Shown here in pieces: positions 22,101 through 33,575 of a stretch of DNA of 35,630 bases; position 1 is the stretch's first letter, and the number at the start of each line of letters is the position of its first letter. The position numbers and the translations under genes are program-made. The DNA is taken from positions 1 to 35,630 of the forward strand of contig CAJNDS010001085.1 of NCBI GenBank assembly GCA_905221605.1. Direction: 5' to 3'. This stretch comes from Symbiodinium natans. Its lineage: Eukaryota > Sar > Dinophyceae > Suessiales > Symbiodiniaceae. Under the pieces are notes generated by a model, which ran no database searches, was not told the origin of the DNA, and saw nothing but the letters and a program-made list of their open reading frames with translations.

Positions 22101-22188
22101 ACCCAAGACGTGTAGCAATTGAAACGAAACCCTCCTCAGAAACTCAAGATGTGTAGCAATTGCAACGAAACCTTCCTCAGAAACTCAA
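19151..22188 (+). repeat. Higher-order block 1 (3038 bp)
   Basis: Starts at the divergent monomer with GATGTCTGCCAATTAAACTT and ends where the same monomer returns at 22189. It contains the empty-site counterpart of the 15659 insertion, a 414-bp tandem duplication (about 19920-20747) and a deletion scar near 21584. Its left part is also homologous to sequence at about 15540-16020. Confidence 0.85.
19920..20747 (+). repeat. 414-bp tandem duplication nested in block 1
   Basis: About 19920-20333 and 20334-20747 are nearly identical head-to-tail copies. Each carries the rare GACGAGTAACAATGCCACCG monomer and two 127-bp sub-copies that contain AAACTCAAGACTCAAGACG. Block 2 has only one copy, at about 22876-23289. 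Confidence 0.87.
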
Positions 22189-25000
22189 GATGTCTGCCAA
22201 TTAAACTTTTCCCAAAAACTCAAGACGTGTAGCAATTGCATTGAAACCTTGCTCAGAAACCCAAGACGTTCAGCAATTGCAACGAAATCTTCCTCAGAAA
22301 CTCAAGACGTGAAGCAATTGCAACGAAACATTCCTCAGAAATTCAAGACGTGTAGCAATTGCAACGAAACCTTCCTCAGAAACTCAAGACGTGTAGCCAT
22401 GGCAACAAAATCTTCCTCAGAAACTTCAGATGTGTAGTAATTGCAACGAAATTTTTCTCAGAAACTCAAGACGTAGAGCAAGTGCAACGAAGCGTTCCTC
22501 AGAAACTCAAGACGTACAGCAATCGAAACGAAAGCTTCTTCAGAATTCCGAGACGTGTAACAATTGCAATAAAACCTTCCTCAGAAATTCAAGACGTGTA
22601 GCAATTGCAACGAAACCTTCCTCAGAAATTCAAGATGTGAAGACATTGCAACGAAACCTTCCTAGAAGCTCAAGACGTGTATCAATGCCAACGAAACCTT
22701 CCTCAAAAACTCAACACGTGCGGCAATTGCAAAGCAACCTTGCTCAGAAAATCACGACGTGTAGCAATTGCAATGAAACCTTCCTCAGAAACTCAAGACG
22801 TGTAACAATTGCAACGAAACCTTCCTCAGAAACTCAAGACGTGTAGCAATTGCAACGAAACCTTGCTCAGAAACTCAAGACGTGTAGCAATTACAACGAA
22901 ACCTTCCTCAGAAATTCAAGACGAGTAACAATGCCACCGAAACCCTTCTCAGAATTCCAAGACGTGTAGCAATTGCAACGAAACCTTCCTCAGAAACCCA
23001 AGACGTGTAGCAATTGCAACGAAACCACAGAAACTCAAGACTCAAGACGTGTAGCAATTGCAACGAAACCTTCTTCAGAAAACTCAAGACGTGGAGCAAT
23101 TGCAACGAAACCTTCCTCAGAAACTCAAGACGTGTAGCAATTGCAACGAAACCACAGAAACTCAAGACTCAAGACGTGTAGCAATTGCAACGAAACCTTC
23201 TTCAGAAAACTCAAGATGTGGAGCAATTGCAACGAAACCTTCCTCAGAAACTCAAGACGTGTAGCAATTGCAACGAAACCACAGAAAATCAAGACGTGTA
23301 GCAATTGCAACGAAACCTTCCTCAGAGACTCAAGATGTGTAGCAATTGCAACGAAATCTTGCTCAGAAACTCCAGACGTGTAGCAGTTGCAACGAAGCCT
23401 TCCTCAGAAACTCACGAAGTGTAGCAATTGTAGCGAAACCTTCTTCAGAAACTCAAGACGTGTAGCACTTGCAACGAAACTTTCCTCAGAAATTCGAGGC
23501 GTGCAGCAACTGCAACGAAACCTTCCTCAGAATCTCAATGTGAAGCAATTGCAACGAAATCTTCCTCAGAAACTCATTACGTGCAGCAATTGCAAAGCAA
23601 CCTTCCTCAGAAACTCACGACGTGTAGCAATTGCAACGAAACCTTCTTCAGAAACTCGAGACGTGTAGCAATTGCAACGAAACCTTCCTCAGAAATTCAA
23701 GACGTGCAGCAATTGCAACGAAACCTTCCTCAGAAACTCAAGACGTGTAGCAATTGCAACGAAACCACAGAAACTCAAGACGTATAGCAAATGCAACGAA
23801 ACCTTGCTCAGAAACTCAAGACGTGTAGCAATTGCAACGAAACCTTCCTCAGAAATTCAAGACGTGTAGCAATTGCAACGAAACTTTCTTCAGAAACTCA
23901 AGACGTGTAGCAATTGCAACAAAACCTTCCTCATAAACTTCAGATGTGTAGCAATTGCAACGAAATCTTCCTCAGAAATTCAAGACGTAGAGCAAATGCA
24001 ACGAAGCGTTCCTCAGAAACTCAAGACGTATAGCAAATGCAACGAAACTTTCCTCAGAAACTCAAGACGTATAGCAATTGACAACGAAACCTTCCTCAGC
24101 AAACCAAGACGTATAGCAATTGCAACGAAACTTCCTCAGAAAATCAAGATGTATAGCAATTGCAAGGAAACCTTCCTCAGAAACTCAAGATGTCTACCAA
24201 TTAAATTCTCCCCAGAATCTCAAGACATGTAGCAATGGCCACGAAATCTTTCTCAGAAACTCAAGACGTGTAGCAATTGCAACGAAACCTTCCTCAGAAA
24301 CTCAAGACGTGTAGCAATTGCAACGAAACCTTTCTCAGGAACTCAAGACGTGTAGCAATTGCAACGAAACCTTCCTCAGGAACTCAAGACGTGTAGCAAT
24401 TGCCACGAAACCACAGAAACTCAAGACGTGTAGCACTTGCAACGAAACCTTGCTCAGAAACTCAAGACGTGTAGCAATTGCAACGAAACCTTCCTCAGAA
24501 ACTCAAGGCGTGTAGCAATTGCAATGAAAACTTCTTCAGAATTCCAAGACGTGTAACAATTGCAATAAAAAAACTTGCTCAGAAATTCAAGGCATAAAGC
24601 GATTGCAACGAAACCTTCCTCAGAAACTCAAGATGTGTAGCAACTGCAACGAAACCTTCCTCAGAAGTTCAAGGCGTGTAGCGATTGCAACGAAACCTAC
24701 CTCAGATCATCAAGACGTGTAGCAATTGCAACGAAACCTTCTTCAGAAACTCGAGACGTGTAGCAAATGCAACGAAACCTTCCTCAGAAACTCAAGATGT
24801 GTAGCAATTGCAACGAAACCTTCCTCAGAAATGCAAGACGTGTAGCAAATGCAACGAAACCTTTCTCAGGAACTCAAGACGTGCAGCAATTGCCACGAAA
24901 CCTTGCTCAGAAACCCAAGACGTGTAGCAATTGAAACGAAACCCTCCTCAGAAACTCAAGATGTGTAGCAATTGCAACGAAACCTTCCTCAGAAACTCAA
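22189..25000 (+). repeat. Higher-order block 2 (2812 bp)
   Basis: It is delimited by the same GATGTCTGCC monomer at 22189 and 25001 and follows block 1 in the same order of rare monomers. Relative to block 1 it lacks one 414-bp copy and keeps ~230 bp that block 1 has lost. Long stretches, for example 23058-23390 compared with 20516-20848, match at a constant offset of 2542 with few or no differences. Confidence 0.85.
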
Positions 25001-26580
25001 GATGTCTGCCAATTAAACTTTTCCCAAAAACTCAAGACGTGTAGCAATTGCATTGAAACCTTGCTCAGAAACCCAAGACGTTCAGCAATTGCAACGAAAT
25101 CTTCCTCAGAAACTCAAGACGTGAAGCAATTGCAACGAAACATTCCTCAGAAACTCACGACGTGTAGCAATTACAACGAAACCTTCCTCAGAAATTCAAG
25201 ACGTGTAGCAATGGCAACGAAACCTTCCGCAGAAACTCAAGACGCGTAGCAATTACAACGAAGCCTTCCTCAGAAACTCAAGACGTATAACAATTGTAAC
25301 GAAACCTTCCTCAGAAACTCAAGACGTATAGCAATTGCAACGAAAGCTTCTTCAGAATTCCAAGACGTGTAACAATTGCAATAAAAACTTCCTCAGAAAT
25401 TCAAGGCGTAAAACGATTGCAACGAAACCTTCCTCAGAAACTCAAGACGTAAAGAAATTGCAACGAAACCTTCCTAGAAGCTCAAGACGTGTAGCAATGC
25501 CAACGAATTCTTCCTCAGAAATTCAAGACGTGCAGCAATTGCAAAGCACCCTTCCTCAAAAACTCACGACGTGTAGCAATTGCAATGAAACCTTCCTCAG
25601 AAACTCAAGACGTGTAGAAAATTGCAACGAAACCTTCCTCAGAAACTCAAGACGTGCAGCAATTACAACGAAACCTTCCTCAGAAATTCAAGACGAGTAA
25701 CAATGCCAACGAAACCGTCCTCAGAATTGCAAGATGTGTAGCAATTGCAACGAAACCTTCCTCAGACACTCAAGATGTGTAGCAATTGCAACGAAACCTT
25801 CCTCAAAAAGTCAAGATATGTAGTAATGCCAGCGAAGCCTTCCTCAGAAACTCAAGACGTGCAGCAATTATAACGAAACCTTCTTCAGAAATTCTAAAGA
25901 CGTCCTTCGCAATCGGGAATAAGTTGGTGATGGACGCAATTCAAGACGCATAGCAATTGCAACGAAACATTCCTCGGAAACTCAAGACGTAGAGCAATGC
26001 CAACGAAACCTTCCTCAGAAACAAAAGACGTGTAAAAAAATATAACGAAACCTTCTTCAGAAATTCTCAAGACGTCCTTGGTAATCGGGAATAAACTGAT
26101 GATGGGCGCAATTCAAGACGTGTAGCAATTGCAATGAAACCTTCCTCAGAAACTGAAGACGTGAAGCAAATGCAACGAAACCTTCCTAGAAGCTCAAGAC
26201 GTGGAGCAATTGCCACGAAACCTTCCTCAGAAACCTAAGATGTGTAGCAACTGAAACGAAACCTTCCTCAGAAACTCAAGATGTGTAGCAATTGCAACGA
26301 AACCTTCCTCAGAAACTCAAGATGTCTCCCAATTAAAAAAAAATTCTCCCAGAAACTCAAGACGTGTAGCAATTGCAACGAAACCTCAGAAACCCAAGAT
26401 GTTTAGCAATTGCACCGAAATCTTCCTCAGAAACTCAAGACGTGTAGCAATTTCAACGAAACCTTCCTCAGAAACTCAAGACGTGTAGCAAATGCAACGA
26501 AACCTTCCTAGAAGCTCAAGACGTATAGCAATTGCCACGAAATCTTCCTCAGAAACCCAAGTAGCAATTGAAACGAAACC
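25001..26580 (+). repeat. ~1.6-kb block duplicated at 31995-33575
   Basis: Landmarks pair at a nearly constant offset. GATGTC monomers at 25001 and 26321 pair with 31995 and 33316, GCAATCGGG monomers at 25908 and 26081 pair with 32902 and 33075, and the frame at 25335 pairs with 32330. All offsets are 6994-6995 except where small indels occur. The conserved spacing over about 1.6 kb shows that one large segment was copied. Confidence 0.82.
25880..25955 (+). repeat. Insert-bearing monomer (GCAATCGGG variant), first copy
   Basis: Between CAGAAATTC and CAATTCAAGACG lies extra sequence with GACGTCCTTCGCAATCGGGA and GTTGGTGATGG that the ordinary 41-bp monomer lacks. Copies with small changes are centred near 25908, 26081, 32902, 33075, 34063, 34275, 34447, 35001 and 35162. 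None is seen left of 25.8 kb. The source of the extra segment is not recognised. Confidence 0.85.
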
Positions 26581-29500
26581 TTCCTCAGAAACTCAAGACG
26601 TGTAGCAATTACAACGAAACCTTCTTCAGAAACTCAAGTCGTGTAGCAATTGCAACGCAACCTTCCTCAGAAACTCAAGACGTGTAGCAATTGCAACGAA
26701 ACCTTCCTCAGAAGCCCAAGACACGTAGCAATTGCAACGAAACCTTCCTCAGAATTTCAAGACGTGTAGCAATTGCAACGAAACCTTCCTCAGAAACTCA
26801 AGACGTGTAGCAATTGCAACGAAACCTTCTTCGGAAACCCAAGATGTGTAGCAATTGCAACAAAATCTTCTTCAGCAACTGAAGACGTGAAGCACTTGCA
26901 ACGCAACCTTCTTCAGAACCCAAGAAGTGAAGCAATTGCAACGAAACCTTCCTCAGGATCTCAAGACGTAAAACAATTGCAACGAACGAAACCTACAACG
27001 AAACCTTCCTCAGAAACTCAAGACGTGAAGCAATTGCAACGAAACCTTCCTCAGAAACTCAAGACGTGAAGAAATTGCAACGAAACCTCCCTCGTTAACT
27101 CGAGACGTGTAGCAATTGCAACGAAACCTTCCTCAAAAACTCAAGACGTGTAGCAAATGCAACGAAAGCTTCCTCACAAATTCAAGACGTGTAGCAATTG
27201 CAACGAAACCACAGAAACTCAAGACGTGTAGCCATTGCAACGCAACCTTGCACAGAAAGTCAAGACGTGTAGCAATTGCAACGAAACCTTCCTCAGAAAC
27301 TCTAGTTGTGTAGCAATTGCAACGAAATCTTCCTCAGACACTCAAGATGTGAAGCAATTGCAACGAAACCTTCCTCAGAAACTCACGGCGTGTAGCAATT
27401 GCAAAGAAACCTTGCTCAGAAATTCAAGATGTGTAACAATGTCAACGAAACCTTGCTCAGAAAATCAAGACGTATAGCAATTGCAACGAAACCACAGAAA
27501 ATCAAGACGTGTAGCAATTGCAACGAAACCTTCCTCAGAAACTCGAGGCGTGCAGCAACTGCAACGAAACCTTCCTCAGAATCTCAATGTGAAGCAATTG
27601 CAACGAAACCTTCCTCAGAAACTCATTACGTGCAGCAATTGCAAAGCAACCTTCCTCAGAAACTCACGACGTGTAGCAATTGCAACGAAACCTTCTTCAG
27701 AAACTCGAGACGTGTAGCAATTGCAACGAAACCTTCCTCAGAAATTCAAGACGTGCAGCAATTGCAACGAAACCTTCCTCAGAAACTCAAGACGTGTAGC
27801 AATTGCAAAGAAACCACAGAAACTCAAGACGTATAGCAAATGCAACGAAGCCTTGCTCAGAAACTCAAGACGTGTAGCAACTGCAACGAAACCTTCCTCA
27901 GAAACTCAAGACGTGTAGTAATTGCAACGAAGCCTACAACGAAACCTTCCTCAAAAACTCAAGACGTGTAGCAACTGCAACGAAACCTTCTCAAAAAAAA
28001 CAAGACGTGTAACAATTGCAACGAACGAAACCTACAACGAAACCTTCCTTAGAAACTCAAGACGTGTAGCAATTGCAACGAAACATTCCTCAGAAACTCA
28101 AGACGTGCAGCAATTGCAAAGAAACCTCCCTCAGAAACTTAGGATGTGAAGCAATTGCAACGAAACTTTCCTCAGAAACTCAAGACGTGTAGCAATTGCA
28201 AAGAAACCTTCCTCAGAAACTCAAGACGTGTAGCAATTGCAACGAAACCTTGCTCAGAAACTCAAGACGTGTAGCAATTGCAACGAAACAACAGAAAATC
28301 AAAACGTATTGCAATTGCAACGTACCCTTCCTCAGAAACTCAAGACCTGTAGCAATGCCAACGAAACCTTCCTCAGCAACTCAGGACGTGTAGCAGTTGC
28401 AACGAAACCTTCCTCAGAAGCTCAAGATATATAGCACTTGCAACGAAACCACAGAAACTCAAGACGTGTAGCAATTGCAACGAAACCTTCCTCAGAAACT
28501 CAAGACGTGTAGCAATTGCAACGAAACCTTCTTCAGAAACCCAAGACGTGTAGCAATTGCAACGAAACCTTCCTCAGAAATTCAAGACGTGTACCAATTG
28601 CAACGAAACCTTCCTTAGAAACTCAAGACGTGTAGCAATTGCAACGAAACCTTCCTCAGAAAATCAAGACGTGTAGCAATTGCAACGAAACCAAAGAAAA
28701 TCAAGACGTGTAGCAATTGCAACGAAACCTTCCTCAGAAACTCAAGATGTGTAGCAATTGCAACGAAGTCTTGCTCAGAAACTCCAGACGTGTAGCAGTT
28801 GCAACGAAGCCTTCCTCAGAAACTCAAGACGTGTAGCGATTGCAACGAAACCTTCCTCAGAAACTCAAGACGTGTAGCAATTGCAAGGAAACCTTCCTCA
28901 GAAGCCCAAGACACGTAGCAATTGCAACGAAACTTTCTTCAGAAAATCAAGACGTGTAGCACTTGCAACGAAACCTTCCTCAGAAACTCAAGACGTGTAG
29001 CAATTGCAACAAAACCTTCCTCAGAAACTCAAGATGCGTAGCAATTGCAACGAAACTTTGCTCAGAAACTCACGACGTGTAGCAACTGCAACGAAACCTT
29101 CCTCAGAAACTCAAGACGTGTAGAAATTGCAACGAAGCCTACAACGAAACCTTCCTTAAAAACTCAAGATGTGTAGCAACTGCAACGAAAACTTCTCCAT
29201 AAAATCAAGACGTGTAGCAATTGCAACGAGGCCTTCTTCAGAATCTCAAGACGTGTTGTAATTGCAACGAAAGATTCCTCAGAAACCCAAGACGTGTAGC
29301 AATTGCAACGAAACCTTCCTCAGAATCTCAAGACGTGTAACAATTGCAACGAAACCTACAACGAAACCTTCCTGAGAAAATCACGACGTGTAGCACTTGC
29401 AACGAAACCTTCCTCAGAAGCTCAAGACGTGCAGCAATTGCAACGAAACCTCCCTCAGAAACTCAAGACGTGTAGCAATTGCAACGAAACCTTCCTTAGA

Positions 29501-31994
29501 AACTCAAGACGTGTAGCAATTGCAACGAAACCTTCCTCAGAAAATCAAGACGTGTAGCAATTGCAACGAAACCTTCTTCAGAAAACTCAAGACGTGTAGC
29601 AATTGCAACGAAACCTTCCTCAGAAACTCAAGATGTGTAGCAATTGCAACGAAGTCTTGCTCAGAAACTCCAGACGTGTAGCAATTGCAACGAAGCCTTC
29701 CTCAGAAACTCAAGACGTGTAGCGATTGCAAACGAAACCTTGCTCAGAAACTCAAGACGTGTAGCAATTGCAACGAATCCTTCCTCAGAAATGCAAGACG
29801 TGTAGCAAATGCAACGAGGCCTTCCTCAGAAGCCCATGACGTGTAGCAATTGCAGCAAAACCTTCCTCAGAAACTCACGGCGTGTAGCAATTGTAGCGAA
29901 ACCTTCTTCAGAAACTAAAGACGTGTAGCACTTGCAACGAAACCTTCCTCAGAAACTCAAGACTTGCAGCAATTGCGACGAAACCTCCCTCAGAAACTCA
30001 AGATGTGTAGCAATTGCAACGAACCCTTCCTCAGAAACTCAAGACGTGTAGCAATTGCAAAGAACCTTCCTCAGAAACTCAAGACGTGTAACAATTGCAA
30101 CGAAACCTTCCTCAGAAACTAAAGACGTGTAGCAACTGCAACGAAACCTTCCTCAGAAACTCAAGACGTGTAGCAATTGCAACGAGGCCTTGCTCATCAT
30201 AATGTCAGGACGAGTAACAACTGCAACGACACCTTCCTCAGAAATTCAAGATGTGTAGCAATTGCAACGAATCCTTCCTCAGAAACTCAAGACGTGTAGC
30301 AATTGCAACGAAACCTTCCTCAGAGACTCAAGACGTGCAGCAATTGCAACGAAACCTTCCTCAGAAATTCAAGACGTGTAGCAATTGCAACGAAACCTTC
30401 CTCAGAAACTCACGACGTGTAGCAATTGCAACGAAACCACAGAAGCTCAAGACGTGTAGCAATTGCAACGAAACCTTCCGCAGAAACTCACGATGTGTAG
30501 CAATTGCAAGAAAACCATCCTCAGAAACTCAAGGACGTGTAGCAATGGCAACGAAACCTTCCTCAGAAATTCAAGACGCGTATTATTTGCAACGAAGCCT
30601 TCCTCAGAAACTCAAGATGTGTAGCAATTGCAACGAAACCTTCTCCAGAAACCCAAGACTTTTAGCAATTGCAACGAAAACTTCCTCAGAAACTCAAGAC
30701 GTGAAGCAATTCGAACGAAAACTTCCTCAGAAACTCAACACGTGCAGCATTGCAAAGCAACCTACCTCAGAAACTCACGACGTATAGCAATTGCAACGAA
30801 ATCTTCCTCAGAAACTCACGGCGTGTAACAATAGCAACGAAATCTTCCTCAGAAACTCAAGACTTGTAGCAATTGCAGCGAAACCTTCCTCAGAAACTCA
30901 AGACGTGTAGCAACTGCAACGAGACCTTCCTCAGAGACTCAAGACGTGTAGCAATTGAAAAGAAACCTTTCTCAGAAACCCAAGACGTGTCGCAATTGCA
31001 ACGAAACCTTCCTCACAAACTCGAGGCGTGCAGCAACTGCAACGAAACCTTCCTCAGAATCTTAATGTGAAGCAATTGCAACGAAACATTCCTTAGAAAC
31101 TCAACACGTGCAGCAATTGCAAAGCAACCTTTCTTAGAAACTCACGATGTGTAGCAATTGGAAACCTTCCTCAGAAGCCCAAGACGTGTAGCAATTGCAA
31201 CGAAACCTTCCTCAGAAATTCAAAACGTGCAGCAATTGCAACGAAACCTTTCTCACAAACTCAAGACGTGTAGCAATTGCAACGAAACCACAGAAACTCA
31301 AGACGTGTAGCAGTTGCAACGAAACCTTTCTCAGAAACTCAAGACGTGCAGCAATTGCAACGAAACCTTCCTCAGAAAATCAAGACGTGTAGCAATTGCA
31401 ACAAAACCTTCCTCAGAAACTTGAGATGTGTAGCAATTGCAACGAAATCTTCCTCGGAAACTCAAGACGTAGAGCAAATGCAACGAAGCGTTCCTCAGAA
31501 ACTTAAGGCGTATAGCAAATGCAACGAAACCTTCCTCAGAAACTCAAGATGTGTAGCAATTGCCAACGAAAACCTGCCTCAGCAAACCAAGACGTGTAGC
31601 AATTGCAACGAAGCTTTCCTCAGAAACTCAATATGTGTAGCAATTGCAAGGAAACCTTCCTTAGAAACTCAAGATGTCTACCAATTAAATTTTCCCCAGA
31701 AACTCAAGACGTATAGCAATAGCCACGAAAACTTTCTCAGAAATTCAAGACGCGTAGCAATTGCAACGAAACCTTCCTCAGAAACTCAAGACGTGTAGGA
31801 ATTGCAACGCAACCTTCCTCAAAAACTTAAGACGTGTAGCAATTGCAACAAAACCTTTCTCAAAAAATAGAGACGTGTAGCAATTGCAACAAAACCTTCC
31901 TCAGAAACTCAAGGCGCGTAGCAATTGCAACGAAACCTTCCTCAGAAACTCAATATGTGCAGCAATTGCAACGAAACCTTCCTCAGAAACTCAA

Positions 31995-33575
31995 GATGTC
32001 TGCCAATTAAACTTTTCCCCAAACTCAAGACGTGTAGCAATTGCAACGAAAAATCTTGCTCAGAAACCCAAGACGTTTAGCAATTGCAACGAAATCTTCC
32101 CCAGAAACTTAAGACATGAAGCAATTGCAACGAAACATTCCTCAGAAACTCACCACGTGTAGCAATTGCAAAGAAACCTTCCTCAGAAACTCAAGACGCA
32201 TAGCAATGGCAACGAAACCTTCCTCAGAAGCTCAAGATGCGTAGCAATTATAACGAAGCCTTCCTTAGAAACTCAAGACGTATAACAATTGTAACGAAAC
32301 CTTCCTCAGAAACTTAAGACGTATAGCAATTGCAACGAAAGCTTCTTCAGAATTCCAAGACGTGCAACAATGGCAATAAAAACTTCCTCAGAAATTCAAG
32401 GCGTAAAACGATTGCAACGAAACCTTCCTCAGAAACTCAAGACGTGAAGAAATTGCAACGAAACCTTCCTAGAAGCTCAAGACGTGTAGCAATGCCAACG
32501 AAACCTTCCTCAGAGATTCGAGACGTGTAGCATTTATATCGAAACCTTCTTCAGAAACTCAAGACGTGTAGCAATTGCAACGAAACCTTCCTCAGAAACT
32601 CAAGACGTGTAGCAATTGCAACGAAACCTTCCTCAGAAACTCAAGACGTGTAGCAATTACAACGAAACCTTCCGCAGAAATTCAAGACGAGTAACAATGC
32701 CAACGAAATCCTCCTCAGAATTCCAAGACGTGTAGCAATTCCATTGAAACCTTCCTCAGAAACTCAAGATGTGTAGCAATTGCAACGAAACCTTCCTCAG
32801 AAAATCAAGATATGTAGTAATGCCAGCGAAACCTTCCTCAGAAACTCAAGACGTGCAGCAATTATAACGAAACCTTCTTCAGAAATTCTCAAGACGCCCT
32901 GCGCAATCGGGAATAAGTTGGTGATGGGTGCAATTCAAGACGTATAGCAATTGCAACGAAACCTTCGTCAGAAACTCAAAGACGTAGAGCAATGCCAACG
33001 AAACCTTCCTCAGAAACAAAAGACGAAAAAAAGAATATAACGAAACCTTCTTCAGAAATTCTAAAGACGTCCTTCGCAATCGGGAAAAAATTGATGATGG
33101 GCGCAATTCAAGACGTATAGCAATTGCAATGAAACCTTCCTCAGAAACTGAAGACGTGAAGCAAATGCAACGAAACCTCACTAGAAGCTCAAGACGTGTA
33201 GCAATTGCCACGAAACCTTCCTCAGAAACTTAAGATGTGAAGCAACTGAAACGAAACCTTCCTCAGAAACTCAAGATGTGTAGCAATTGCAACGAAACCT
33301 TCCTCAGAAACTCAAGATGACTGCCAATTAAATTTTGCCCAGAAACTCAAGACGTGTAGCAATTGCAACGAAACCTCAGAAACCCAAGATGTTTAGCAAT
33401 TGCAACGAAATCTTCTTCAGAAACTCAAGCCGTATAGTAATTTTAACGAAATCTTCCTCAGAAATTCAAGACGTGTAGCACATACAACGAAACCTTCCTA
33501 GAAGCTCAAGATACAACAATTACCACGAAACCTTCCTCAGAAACCCAAGTAACAATTGAAACGAAACCTTCCTCA
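31995..33575 (+). repeat. Second copy of the ~1.6-kb block
   Basis: The partner of 25001-26580. It carries more substitutions towards A and T than the left copy, as well as small indels, for example loss of the poly-A run seen near 26334. Confidence 0.8.

Noticed and set aside
22430-22846. 138-codon frame in the 41-bp array.
   Set aside because: The same artefact. Paralogous blocks at the same offset break or alter the frame (for example 19485-19709 and 19567-19890), so it is not conserved.
30251-30787. Longest open frame of the window (178 codons) with repeated CSNC motifs, resembling a tandem zinc-binding protein.
   Set aside because: It lies wholly in the 41-bp array. The CxxC word is simply the monomer read in one phase, the 41-residue period equals three monomers, and the frame is open only because GTGTAG has mutated to GTGCAG or GTGAAG, or because short monomers shift the phase.
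31277-31798. 173-codon frame in the 41-bp array.
   Set aside because: It opens at a TTG within the monomer and follows the 41-residue satellite period. No non-repeat domain is present.
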